From Nocardiopsis sp. CC223A (GTDB lineage Bacteria > Actinomycetota > Actinomycetes > Streptosporangiales > Streptosporangiaceae): a stretch of 55,315 bases of DNA. The position numbers and the translations under genes were made by a program. Where the stretch lies: NCBI RefSeq assembly GCF_030766825.1, contig NZ_JASFDV010000042.1, positions 1 through 55,315 on the forward strand, read 5' to 3'. The notes beneath the pieces were generated by a model. The model saw only the letters and a program-made list of their open reading frames with translations, made no database searches and was not told the origin of the DNA. Positions 9,191 through 17,525 of the stretch are shown piece by piece. How positions within the stretch are numbered: the first letter of the stretch is position 1; every line of letters starts with the position of its first letter.

Positions 9191-9952
9191 GTGCGCGGTG
9201 GTGGAGGAGAACGGGGTGCGGTGGCCGGGGCGCCGGGGCCACCGGAGCTGCCGCCGGACTCCCCGCGGGTGCGGCCGGAACCGGTCCTGCTGCGCCAGCG
9301 CTGGAGCGACGTCGTCTTCCTGCACTGGCCGGTCGACCCCGGACGGGTGGCTCCGCTGCTGCCCGCCGGCACCCGGCCCGACCTGTTCCGCGGGGCGGCC
9401 CACGCGGGACTGGTCGCCTTCCGGATGCCCGTCGACTCCGTGGCGGGTGCGGTGCCCGTCGGCGGGTTCGACGAGGTGAACGTGCGGGTGTACTCGGTGG
9501 ACCGGCACGGCCGCCGCGGGGTGGTGTTCCTGAGCATGGACGCCGACTCCGCGCACGCGGTGGTGGCGGCCCGGGTGCTCACCGGACTCCCGTACATGTG
9601 GTCCGACATCTCCCTGGTACGGGGGCGGGACGGTCTGCGGGCCGGCGCGGTGCGCCGACGCGCCCCCGGCCGGGCCCGGGGCCGCTGGGCCGTCCGGGTG
9701 GAGGGACCGCTGGTCCGGCCCGGCCCGTTGGAGCACTTCCTCACCGCGCGCTGGGGGCTGCACACGCGCCATCTGGGGCGCACCTGGTGGCTGCGCGCCG
9801 ACCACCGGCCCTGGCCGCTGTACCGGGCGCGGTTCCTGGACTACGAGGGCGACCTGCTGGGCGCGGCGGGTCTGGAGCCGCTCACCGGGCGGCCGGTCTC
9901 GGCACTGTGGTCGCCGGGCACGGACACGGGGTTCACGGTGTCGCTGGTGTGA
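9191..9952 (+). CDS. DUF2071 (YqjF-type) family protein
   Basis: A 253-aa protein of the DUF2071 family, beta-barrel proteins of unsettled function related to acetoacetate-decarboxylase-like folds. Family features are QRWSDVVFLHWPVDPGRVAP near residue 37, then RPDLFRGAAHAGLVAFRM, VNVRVYSVDRHGRRGVVFLS and the C-terminal LEHFLTARWGLHTRH. Length is normal. GGGAGG sits just before the GTG start. It lies 100 bp downstream of the XRE regulator on the same strand and could be its target. That link is positional only. Confidence 0.88.
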   Translation: MRGGGGERGAVAGAPGPPELPPDSPRVRPEPVLLRQRWSDVVFLHWPVDPGRVAPLLPAGTRPDLFRGAAHAGLVAFRMPVDSVAGAVPVGGFDEVNVRVYSVDRHGRRGVVFLSMDADSAHAVVAARVLTGLPYMWSDISLVRGRDGLRAGAVRRRAPGRARGRWAVRVEGPLVRPGPLEHFLTARWGLHTRHLGRTWWLRADHRPWPLYRARFLDYEGDLLGAAGLEPLTGRPVSALWSPGTDTGFTVSLV

Positions 9953-10136
9953 TCGGTACGGCCGGTGCCGCCGACCCCGAGCGGGGAACGGGACCGCGGC
10001 GGGTCGGACACCCATGTCGTTCGGTGTCGGGCGGCACGGTGGTGATCTGGGTGCGGGTCGGTTTCGCCCCGGCTGCGAAAGTGCCCACCTGCCGGCGGCT
10101 ACGGAACCGAGTCTCACCGACCCGGCTCATCCCCCA
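9953..10136. other. Convergent intergenic segment
   Basis: A short spacer between the converging DUF2071 and NB-ARC gene ends. No strong stem-loop was found by eye. Confidence 0.4.
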
Positions 10137-13100
10137 TCAGGCGGCCCGGTCGGGCGGTGCGCTCCCCAGCGCCGGGCCGGAACCGTGCTCCAGAGCGTCC
10201 AGTGCGTCCCGGATCTCCCTGACCAGGCTCTCGGGCACCGGGGGGCCGAGCCGCACCCCCTCCTCCGCGATCCGCTCGGCCCTTTTGAGGGTCCGCCACG
10301 CCGCCAGCGGGTCGCGGTCCATGAGGCTCTGGGCCAGGACCTTCATGGCCCGCAGCCGCCCCGACCGGTGCCGCAGCCCCCGGTAGCCCTCGACCGCCAC
10401 CCGCGCCAGCTCCTCGGCCTCGGCCGTCCGGTGGACCCGGAGCAGGGACTGGGCCGCCATACGGTGCGCCCGGGCGTGCCACCACCTGTCGCCCAGCTCC
10501 TGGAAGCCCGCGGCCGCCTCCAGCATCTCCTCCTTCCCCTCGTCGCGGTCCCTCTCCATCAGGACCTGCCCCCGGACCAGCCGGGTGCGCATGACGCCCC
10601 AGGTGTCGCCGAGTCCCTCGAACACCTGCTCGGCGCTCTTCAGCCGGAGGATCTGGTCGGACACCTGCCAGGAGTCCCGCAGCCGTTCGCCGAGGCGGAA
10701 CCGGGCGAGCCACCGGGCCGTGCCGGAGCGGTCCCCGCGCCCGGACCGGTCGAAGCCGAACCACCCCTCCAACCTCTCGCGCAGGGACGTCCCGCCCTCC
10801 CGTGCGGACCCGTCCTCGGCGGGCGGCATCCCGTCGGCGAACAGCGCGATCACCCGTTTCTCCTGCTCCCGCGGCCAGCGCGGGTCCCTCGCGGTCAGCC
10901 GGCGCCGCTCGCGCTCGCGCCGGGGATCGAGCCACAGCTCGCACACCCCGGCCCGGGTGTTGAGGGAGTGCGACGGCAGCTGTCCCAGGGCCCGCAGGTA
11001 GCGGGCGTGGTACCAGTCCCCGTTGGGGGAGTCGGCGATCCGGCGGCGCCCCTGCTCCAGCACGAACCAGGCGTGCAGCTCGAAGCCGCGCAGCCGCAGC
11101 ACCTCGCCCTGCTGGAGCCGCACCCGGGTCCACTGGTCCGAGGCCTCCTGCCGCCCCTCCAGCTCCCGCTCCGCAAGGGCGAGCCGTTCGTACGCCTCCT
11201 TCAGGTGCCCCTGGAAGCGGTACACCTCCGCCAGGTTGCACAGTGACCGCACCAGCCACCAGGTGTCCCGGTGCTCGCCGAAGACCCGGATGGCCCCGTC
11301 GATCTCCGCCCGGCCGTCGTCCAGGTGGCCGCGCCGGTACAGGTTCACGCCGATGGCGCGGTGGGCCCGGGCCCGCCAGCGCGGGTCCACCGCCGCGTCG
11401 TCCAGGGAATCCAGGATCATCGAGGCCGTCAGCGCGAGCTCGTGCCCGATGTGGTGGTCGCCGTGCCCGCCGGCCACCTCGGCGCGGTCGATCAGGGTGA
11501 TCGCACAGGCCAAAGGGTCACCGGTCTCCAATGCCAGTGCGGCCGCCTCGGCGGTCGACTCCCGCATCGACTCCCAGTGGATCCGGCCGGTACGGCAGAG
11601 CAGGGAGAAGGCGCGGTGCAGGCGCCATCCGTACGCCGCGATCCTGCGGCGGTCGGCGACGCCCGAGGAGAACCGCCCCGGGCCGATCCACCAGAAGCAG
11701 AGCTCGAAACCGCGCTGCTCACTCTCCGACCAGGCCACCGGCTCGGGGGCGTCCGTGGCCGGGAGCGGATCCGGGAGACGGAACAGGGGCGGATGCGCCG
11801 GTGCGGGCACGTCCTCCCGCCGCCCGGGCTGCGGGTCGAACGACCACTCGTGCGGGGAGGCCCGCCGTGCGGCCTCCTCCGCCCTTTCCGTGTAGGCGTG
11901 CAGCAGCCGCAGCACCGCCTCCTCCAGTTCGCGGCGCCGCGCGCGGGACCAGTCCGCCGTGTCCGCGTCCGCCACCCCGAACAGCCGGGGTCCCTGCGTC
12001 ACGAGGAAGTCGCGCATGTACTCGTGCAGCCGGAAGTGCTCGTGCCCGGCCGCCGAGTACAGGTACGTCACCAGGTACCGGCGCCGCAGCTCGTCCAGCA
12101 CGCCGACCGCCCTGCTCAGTCTCACGTCGAGCAGCGCTGCGGCCACCCACGGGGTGAACGTCGCGGCGCCGGTCCCGGCCAGCAGCCACAGCAACCGCCG
12201 CTGCTCCCGGGTGCATTCGTGCAGGCTGAACGCCAGTGACCGGACGATCGACTCCGGGCCCGCCACGGTCAGGGTCTGTTCCGGATCGTTCATCCGGCGG
12301 AGCAGGGCGGCGGCGCCGGGCCCCGTGGCCTCGGTGGCCTGCGCACCCACCAGGCACAGGGCGAACGGGAACCCGTGGCATCTGGCCGCCAGCTCCGGCA
12401 GCGCCGCGCGGTCCTCCTCCGACAGCGGCCGGGAACGCGCGGACACCAGCCGTTCGAGCAGCAGCAGCCCCTCCTCGTCGGAGAGCTTCCCCATCGAGTG
12501 CTCCCGGATGTCCGCCGGCGGGTGCGGGGGGAAGGCGCGGCGGCTCGTGATGAGCACCGCGCACCCCGGCCCGGTGGGCAGCAGCGGTTCCACCTGCGCG
12601 AAGTCCTTGGCGTTGTCGAGGACCAGGAGCACACGGCGGTGTCTGCTGGCGTCCTCCCACAGCCCCGACAGCCTTTCCGGGGAGGCCCCGTCGGGCACCC
12701 GCTCCCCGATCTTGCGGAGCATCTCGGCGAGGATCTCGGCCGGGCGGCGGACCACCGGCTCGCGGCCGGAACCACCCGGACCCGCGTGCTCTGAGACAGG
12801 GCCGTAGAGCTCGAACTCCAGCGTGCCGTCGGGGAAGCGGTCGGTCACCCGGGAGACGACCTGGGACACGAACTGGCTCTTGCCGGTGCCGCCCTCCCCG
12901 GTGATCGCGATGATCAGCGGTCCGCCCCGGCGCCGGCGCAGGCGGCCGCGGCGGCGGGGGAAACGGGAGAACGCGGCCAGGACCTTCTTCATGAGGTCGG
13001 CGTGCCCGGTGAAGTGGTCGACGGGCGCGGGAAGACGGGGCCGCACCGGTGGTTCCCGGGGCGGTTCGAGGACGGACGGCCGCCGGTCGAGCAGGGCCTG

Positions 13101-13301
13101 GGCGGAGGCCGCCATGGCGCTGCCGACCATGGCGAGCGCCGCCACCCACCAGCCGCCCCCCGGGAGCAGGTCGGGGAACTCCTGTAGGGCGGTGCCCAGG
13201 CCCAGGGCCAGCAGGGCGCCGACGCCCAGGCCGGTCCCGACCGGCCGCCAGCGGCGGGGGGCGGGCACACCGACCGTGCCCGTGGGGTCTTCGCCGTCCA
13301 C
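10137..13301 (-). CDS. Membrane-anchored STAND NTPase (NB-ARC) with TPR-like C-terminus
   Basis: A signal-transduction ATPase of the STAND class. The chosen GTG start has GGGAGGG 5 nt upstream. The frame is open for another 90 codons, but those are low-complexity and lack a ribosome site. From this start, two hydrophobic helices lie at about residues 25-42 and 50-70. The Walker A motif GEGGTGKS is at 135-142, then LLVLDNAKDFAQVEPLL (Walker B), a GxP-like TGPGCAVLITSRR sensor region and CHGFPFALCLVGAQA (GLPL-type motif). The last 450 residues are helical repeats (YRRGHLDDGRAEIDGAIRVF and VYRFQGHLKEAYERLALAER) that match TPRs. There is no effector domain at the N-terminus. Membrane anchoring of an NB-ARC/TPR protein is unusual. 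It probably acts as a sensor or regulator. Confidence 0.88.
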   Translation of the reverse strand: MDGEDPTGTVGVPAPRRWRPVGTGLGVGALLALGLGTALQEFPDLLPGGGWWVAALAMVGSAMAASAQALLDRRPSVLEPPREPPVRPRLPAPVDHFTGHADLMKKVLAAFSRFPRRRGRLRRRRGGPLIIAITGEGGTGKSQFVSQVVSRVTDRFPDGTLEFELYGPVSEHAGPGGSGREPVVRRPAEILAEMLRKIGERVPDGASPERLSGLWEDASRHRRVLLVLDNAKDFAQVEPLLPTGPGCAVLITSRRAFPPHPPADIREHSMGKLSDEEGLLLLERLVSARSRPLSEEDRAALPELAARCHGFPFALCLVGAQATEATGPGAAALLRRMNDPEQTLTVAGPESIVRSLAFSLHECTREQRRLLWLLAGTGAATFTPWVAAALLDVRLSRAVGVLDELRRRYLVTYLYSAAGHEHFRLHEYMRDFLVTQGPRLFGVADADTADWSRARRRELEEAVLRLLHAYTERAEEAARRASPHEWSFDPQPGRREDVPAPAHPPLFRLPDPLPATDAPEPVAWSESEQRGFELCFWWIGPGRFSSGVADRRRIAAYGWRLHRAFSLLCRTGRIHWESMRESTAEAAALALETGDPLACAITLIDRAEVAGGHGDHHIGHELALTASMILDSLDDAAVDPRWRARAHRAIGVNLYRRGHLDDGRAEIDGAIRVFGEHRDTWWLVRSLCNLAEVYRFQGHLKEAYERLALAERELEGRQEASDQWTRVRLQQGEVLRLRGFELHAWFVLEQGRRRIADSPNGDWYHARYLRALGQLPSHSLNTRAGVCELWLDPRRERERRRLTARDPRWPREQEKRVIALFADGMPPAEDGSAREGGTSLRERLEGWFGFDRSGRGDRSGTARWLARFRLGERLRDSWQVSDQILRLKSAEQVFEGLGDTWGVMRTRLVRGQVLMERDRDEGKEEMLEAAAGFQELGDRWWHARAHRMAAQSLLRVHRTAEAEELARVAVEGYRGLRHRSGRLRAMKVLAQSLMDRDPLAAWRTLKRAERIAEEGVRLGPPVPESLVREIRDALDALEHGSGPALGSAPPDRAA

Positions 13302-13589
13302 GTCCGCCCTCCCGAAGACACCGGATTCCTTTGTGGGCCGGGGATCGCGGGGTCCGGGCGGCCGCCGGGGAACCGATCCTGCTGCGGTCGGCGGGCCGGT
13401 GTCCAGAGCGGGGCAGGGCGCACGGGCGGTGTTCACCGATCCGTCTCCGTGCGGTAACCGTGCGCTCATGCCGGACGTCCGGGAACGGGCAGCGCGGCGG
13501 GGCGCACCGGCGGTTCCCGGTGCGGGGACGGGTCGGGAGCGGGGTGACGGGGGCGGCCGCGGGCCGGGCACAGGTCGGCGCCCGGTGCC

Positions 13590-14741
13590 TCAGGCGGCGG
13601 CCGCCGGGTCCTCCCCGACCATCGGCGGGACGCATCCCGGCCGCGACGGGCGCCCTGTCGCGTGCGACTCCGGGGCCGGGTGGGGGGCCGCCGCCGAGGC
13701 GTACTCCTCCAACGGCACGCCGGGCTCGGGCACCGCGGGCCGGCGCGGGACGTCCTCCAGCGGCGGACGGGGGCGCGGCGGCACGGGCGGTGCCTCCATG
13801 AGCCGCATACACCGGAGCTCGTGCTCCACCCGGGCGATCCGCTCGGCCAGCACCCCGGCCGCGGGCAGGCCGCGTGTGGCCTCCAGGGCGCGGTCGCGCT
13901 CCCGGACGCGGAAGGCCATCGCCCCGGACGCCTCGACGAGGCGCTCCGCGGCGGCCTCGTGCTCGCGCAGGGCGGTGACCAGCATCGAACGCAGTTCCCG
14001 GGCCCGGGCCGCCGACCGGCCGATCCGGGCGGCCCGGCGTGCCGCGAACGGGCCGGAGGGGGCGCGCATCGAGCGCAGCCCCCTCTCCACCCGTTCCAGC
14101 GACCTGCGGGCCCGGCGTGCCTCCGCCTCCCGCAGGGCCACCTCCGCCGAGACCCGCTCCTCCCGGAAGCGGGCCCGGTCGACGGCGACCTGCGCCCTGG
14201 CCAGTCGGTCGCGGGCGGCGTCCTGGCCCCGTGCCGCGGCCAGCAGCGCGGTCAGCTCCTCGATCCGGGCGCGCATCCCCTCGCAGATGCGCTCGGCGAG
14301 CGTCTCGGGCGGGACCAGCGCCCCGAAGCGCCGCTGGAGGGCGGCCATCTCGATCCGCTCGGCCGGTGCCCCCGGGGAAGGGACGGCGGCGTCGCGCAGC
14401 AGCAGGTCACCGGGCTGCGGGCCCAGGTCCGCGGTGGTCGTGACGTGCACCCTCCCGCCCAGCGCGGGGGCGGCCTCGGCCGGGTGCCAGGGTCCCGTGG
14501 CGCTCGGCGGCCGGACGAGGAACCCGGCGGAGCCGGGGGCTTCGGGGGAGTCCGGCCAGTGGTGGCAGGTGAACACGTACTCGTGGGGGCCGTCGCCGCC
14601 GCGGATGCGCCGTCCGTCCTGGAGCCGCAGCTCCTCCTCGTCCGTCGCACGGGCGACGAGAGCCCTCCGGATCTCGCGGTCGAGGGCGGCGAGGGTCTCG
14701 GCGGAGACGGCGGATGAGGGGAGGGCGCTCGCGGAAGTCAC
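13590..14741 (-). CDS. Hypothetical coiled-coil protein next to the STAND gene
   Basis: A 383-aa protein of unknown family. The start is GTG with GAAAGG 6 nt upstream. Residues 1-120 form a compact domain (EYVFTCHHWPDSPEAPGSAG, RVHVTTTADLGPQPGDLLLR). The central 200 residues are a long Arg/Ala/Glu-rich coiled coil (ERICEGMRARIEELTALLAA; ALREAEARRARRSLERVERG). The C-terminus is proline-rich. It is encoded just upstream of, and in the same direction as, the STAND ATPase (288 bp apart), so the two may work together as scaffold and switch. That is inference from position. Confidence 0.8.
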   Translation of the reverse strand: MTSASALPSSAVSAETLAALDREIRRALVARATDEEELRLQDGRRIRGGDGPHEYVFTCHHWPDSPEAPGSAGFLVRPPSATGPWHPAEAAPALGGRVHVTTTADLGPQPGDLLLRDAAVPSPGAPAERIEMAALQRRFGALVPPETLAERICEGMRARIEELTALLAAARGQDAARDRLARAQVAVDRARFREERVSAEVALREAEARRARRSLERVERGLRSMRAPSGPFAARRAARIGRSAARARELRSMLVTALREHEAAAERLVEASGAMAFRVRERDRALEATRGLPAAGVLAERIARVEHELRCMRLMEAPPVPPRPRPPLEDVPRRPAVPEPGVPLEEYASAAAPHPAPESHATGRPSRPGCVPPMVGEDPAAAA

Positions 14742-15064
14742 ATGACCCTTTCAGAGGGAGAGAGTCTCGTTCGTACGGGGGAGCCGACGGTAAGGAGTAT
14801 GCCTGAGGGCTACGACATTCTGTAAGGGTACGGGTACGGAAAGTTCGAATCCGCCGGTCAGGGTGCCTGTCCGGAATCGGCCGCCCCTTCTCGGTAATCC
14901 GGTTCCCGGTGTGGGGCGGGTGTATCGCCGCAGGTCAGGGTCCTCGGTAAGGGGTGCGGGTCGGATCCGGCCGGGTGGGGCGACCTCTTCCGCGTCCCCG
15001 GAAGATTCTCGATTTTCTTGTTCGCCTTCCCCTCGAAGCGGGCCACCCGGTTCCGCCATGTGCG

Positions 15065-15088
15065 GGAACCTCCCGGATATGAGGTTCC
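15065..15088. promoter_or_regulatory. Inverted repeat, possible operator
   Basis: GGAACCTC (15065-15072) and GAGGTTCC (15081-15088) are perfect 8-bp arms separated by 8 nt. The size fits a dimeric repressor site. The cognate protein is unknown. Confidence 0.4.
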
Positions 15089-15143
15089 TTCATGTTCGTT
15101 CCGTTCCCCGGGTGCCCTCGACGTGTGTTCCGGTACTTGGTAG

Positions 15144-15173
15144 GGTTCACTTAGTTATGGGGTTTCACTAAAG
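15144..15173. promoter_or_regulatory. Probable TetR autoregulatory site
   Basis: Two related blocks, GGTTCACTTAG and GGTTTCACTAAAG, lie 25-55 bp before the TetR start. Within them TTAGT (15151-15155) and ACTAA (15167-15171) form an inverted repeat. Location and A/T-rich character suit a TetR operator overlapping the promoter. Confidence 0.5.
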
Positions 15174-15198
15174 ACGTGGGGCAGGGAAGGCGGAACTC

Positions 15199-15960
15199 GT
15201 GAGCGGTAGTGGTCCACCCGCCCGCGGCGGCGGGCGCCCCGCCACCATCGACGTCGGCGACATCATCGCGGCCGGTCGCGAACTGGGCATGCGGGATCTG
15301 AGCCTGAGCGCCGTCGCCGCCCGGCTGGGCGTGACACCCGCGGCGCTGTACCGGCACGTCGACGGTCGCTGGGGCCTGGAGCAGCTGGTCGGCGAGAGCC
15401 TGCTCGCCGACCTCGAACTGATCGACGACCCGGAGGAGGACGTCGAGGCGCACCTGGTCGGGTTCTCCGCCCAGCTGCGCCACTTCACCCTCGAACACCC
15501 CGGCCTGGCCGACTACCTCCAGACCGTCTTCCCGCGCGGGACCTCCGGGGCCGCCCTGCTGATGTCCGAGGTGGCGGCGCTGGAACGGCGCGGTCACGAC
15601 TCCGCCGCCGCACTGGTCCTGGCCAACGCCACCGCGGCCCTGACGATCGGCCTGGCCGCCGCCGAGGACCACCGGTCCGCCGCGGACTACCCCGAGGGCA
15701 GGAGACGCCAGGAGGAGACCGCGGAACGGATCGTCGCCGAGCACCCCGCGCTGGGCGCCGCCTACGCACAGATCCCCTACGTCACCGGTGAGGTCTTCGC
15801 CCACCTCCTGCTCACCGCGGCCATCGGCGGCCTGGTCGCCGCCGCCCCCGTGGGCCGCCCGGTCGACGAGGTCATCGCCGAGCTGGTCCGCCGCGGGGGC
15901 CTGGTGCCCACCACCGGCCCGGGCGCCGCGCAGCGGAGCGCGGCGCCGGAGGTGCGGTGA
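15199..15960 (+). CDS. TetR-family transcriptional regulator
   Basis: A 253-aa repressor-type protein. The N-terminal DNA-binding domain is TIDVGDIIAAGRELGMRDLS followed by the helix-turn-helix AVAARLGVTPAALYRHVDGR (residues about 16-58). The C-terminal domain is the long TetR_C-like helical ligand pocket (HLVGFSAQLRHFTLEHPGLA, LVLANATAALTIGLAAAEDH). The GTG start follows GAAGG. A frameshifted ABC-transporter end follows directly, which suggests it once controlled an exporter operon now lost. Confidence 0.9.
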   Translation: MSGSGPPARGGGRPATIDVGDIIAAGRELGMRDLSLSAVAARLGVTPAALYRHVDGRWGLEQLVGESLLADLELIDDPEEDVEAHLVGFSAQLRHFTLEHPGLADYLQTVFPRGTSGAALLMSEVAALERRGHDSAAALVLANATAALTIGLAAAEDHRSAADYPEGRRRQEETAERIVAEHPALGAAYAQIPYVTGEVFAHLLLTAAIGGLVAAAPVGRPVDEVIAELVRRGGLVPTTGPGAAQRSAAPEVR

Positions 15961-16170
15961 TGGCGTGCCGCGGACCCCAGGGCGCGGTCCTCCAGGGCCC
16001 GGACGCACGGGGACACGAGGCGACCGTCACCGGGTCCGGGCGGCCGGCGGCGCACCACCACCGGGTGCACATGAGCTCGCCGACCCTCTTCGACGACGCG
16101 CCGACCGGGCCGACGGCCCGGCTGAGCTTGCGGTTCCCCGACCCCGACGGCTCGGACACCGCAGACCCGG

Positions 16171-16355
16171 AGGATCGTGGTCGCCCACCGGCTGTCCACG
16201 GTCCGGCGGGCCGACCGGGTGCTCTTCCCGGAGGGCGGGCGGATCGGGACGGGACGGTCGCGGAGCCGCTCGCGGCCGGGGGCCGGTTCGCGGAGTCCTG
16301 GCGCCGCCGGCACGAGGCCGCCGCCCGGCGGCTCTCCGCGCACACCCCCGCCTGA
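16171..16355 (+). pseudogene. Remnant of ABC exporter ATPase C-terminus, frameshifted
   Basis: One frame reads IVVAHRLSTVRRADRVLFPE and GGRIG, the classic H-loop and end of an ABC exporter nucleotide-binding domain. After about 16243 the homology continues in a second frame as DGTVAEPLAAGGRFAESWRR and ends in a stop. Walker A, signature and Walker B regions are absent upstream, so this is a decayed 3' fragment and not a gene. It sits directly behind the TetR regulator. Confidence 0.75.
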
Positions 16356-16372
16356 CCGGGGGATCGAGAACT

Positions 16373-16412
16373 CCCCGCCCCGCCCGAGAATGGACGGGCG
16401 GGCGGGGCGGGG
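16373..16412. terminator. GC-rich stem-loop terminator
   Basis: CCCCGCCCCGCCCG (16373-16386) pairs perfectly with 16399-16412, with a 12-nt loop and TTCTTC after the stem on the plus strand. It follows the ABC remnant and precedes the convergent NUDIX gene. Confidence 0.7.
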
Positions 16413-16528
16413 TTCTTCAGCGGGTGGTGCGCCGGGGCCGGGCCCGGACCGGACCCCCGTGCCGGACGGCCCCGCCGGCAGGCGCGGCCCGGCGGGCGCC
16501 GCGGGGCCGCCCGCCCCCGGCCCGTCCG

Positions 16529-16927
16529 TCACCGCAGGCCCGCGCCGTCGAGGAAGGCGACCAGCAACTCGCGGTCCTGTACGTGGCTGAGCAGTGCGCC
16601 CGCCTCCCCGGCGGACACCCAGCGCACCGCGTCGACCTCGTCCGACGGTTCGAACACCTCGGCCTCCTCGACGGTCATGGCCCAGTAGTGCACGACTTTC
16701 CCGGGATACCTCTTGGCCCCGAGCGGCCGGCCGATCCGGCAGCGCAGCGCAGTCTCCTCCCACACCTCCCGCAGGGCGGTCTGCTCCAGGGTCTCGCCCG
16801 GGTCGGCCTTCCCCTTGGGGAACGACCAGTCGTCGTAGCGCGGGCGGTGGATGACGACGAACTCCGGCCCGGAACCCCCGGGGCGGCTGACGATGCCGCC
16901 CGCGGCGGTCAGGGGTGATGCGGTCAT
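16529..16927 (-). CDS. NUDIX hydrolase
   Basis: A 132-aa hydrolase of nucleoside-diphosphate-linked substrates. The NUDIX box is nearly canonical: G39-KADPG-E45, seven residues, then REVWEETAL (R53, E54, E57, E58 bind Mg2+), with Thr in place of the usual Gly. WSFPKGKADPGE resembles MutT/Ap4A-hydrolase-type members that clean oxidised or dinucleotide substrates. The start ATG has GAGGAC 4-5 nt upstream. It is the last gene behind the adenosyltransferase on the same strand. Confidence 0.9.
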   Translation of the reverse strand: MTASPLTAAGGIVSRPGGSGPEFVVIHRPRYDDWSFPKGKADPGETLEQTALREVWEETALRCRIGRPLGAKRYPGKVVHYWAMTVEEAEVFEPSDEVDAVRWVSAGEAGALLSHVQDRELLVAFLDGAGLR

Positions 16928-17006
16928 GGTGTCCTCACGGCATGGTCGGGAGGGCCGCGGCGGAGCCCGGCCCGGTCCTAGGGTTCGAGAGCGGGGGAGC
17001 GGCCCG

Positions 17007-17525
17007 TCAGGGGGCGAGGATGCCCTTCTTCGACTCGTGTTTGACGAGTGCGAAGCCGGTGACGGTGTCCGCCACGGAGACCAGCGGCTCCGGCGCGTCG
17101 CGTCCGGTGAGGACGACGCTCGTGAGCGGGTGGCGGCCACGGACCGCCTCCGCGACCGCGTCGGCCTCCAGCCACCCGTGCTCGACGGCATGGGTGATCT
17201 CGTCGAGGACGACCAGCCCGGGCGGCTCGGCGCGCAGGGCCGCCGCAGCCTCGCCCCAGGCCCGGTCGCAGAGCGCCCGCGGGTCCTGCGCCCAGGTGAG
17301 GCCGGTGGCGAACACGGGCCAGCGGATACCGGCGGTCGTGCTCAGCGCCGCCTCGGCCGGGTTCCAGGCGCCGCCCTTCACGAACTGGACGAACGTGGTC
17401 GGCCAGCCGTGGCCGGCGGCGCGGACCGCATACCCCAGGGCGGCGGAGCTCTTGCCCCACCCCTCACCGGTGAACAGCATCACGATGCTGCTCCTCGGTC
17501 CCGCGGTCATCGTCCTGTGCCGCAT
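17007..17525 (-). CDS. cobO: Cob(I)yrinic acid a,c-diamide adenosyltransferase (CobO/BtuR family)
   Basis: A cytosolic enzyme that adds the 5'-deoxyadenosyl group to Co(I) corrinoids in cobalamin biosynthesis or salvage. The P-loop is LFTGEGWGKSSAALGYAVRA (about residues 17-36), then FVQFVKGGAW, GLTWAQD, LVVLDEITHAVEHGWL (Walker B-like), VVLTGRDAPEPL and ADTVTGFALVKHE, in family order. The usual Lys before GK (GKGKT) is Trp here (GWGKS), and the protein is slightly short (172 aa). The chosen ATG has AGGA 8 nt upstream, and ATG 17510 is the alternative. It overlaps the end of the ABC ATPase gene by about 60 bp, so it belongs to that operon. Confidence 0.9.
   Translation of the reverse strand: MRHRTMTAGPRSSIVMLFTGEGWGKSSAALGYAVRAAGHGWPTTFVQFVKGGAWNPAEAALSTTAGIRWPVFATGLTWAQDPRALCDRAWGEAAAALRAEPPGLVVLDEITHAVEHGWLEADAVAEAVRGRHPLTSVVLTGRDAPEPLVSVADTVTGFALVKHESKKGILAP

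Larger units (their letters stand above)
14742..15198. other. Divergent regulatory region before TetR gene
   Basis: About 460 bp between the coiled-coil gene (minus) and the TetR gene (plus). It contains the two inverted repeats listed separately and no convincing gene. Confidence 0.5.

Noticed and set aside
15961..16170. Small gene between the TetR gene and the ABC remnant
   Set aside because: Frames on both strands look random and lack ribosome-binding sites; probably decayed DNA belonging to the lost exporter genes.
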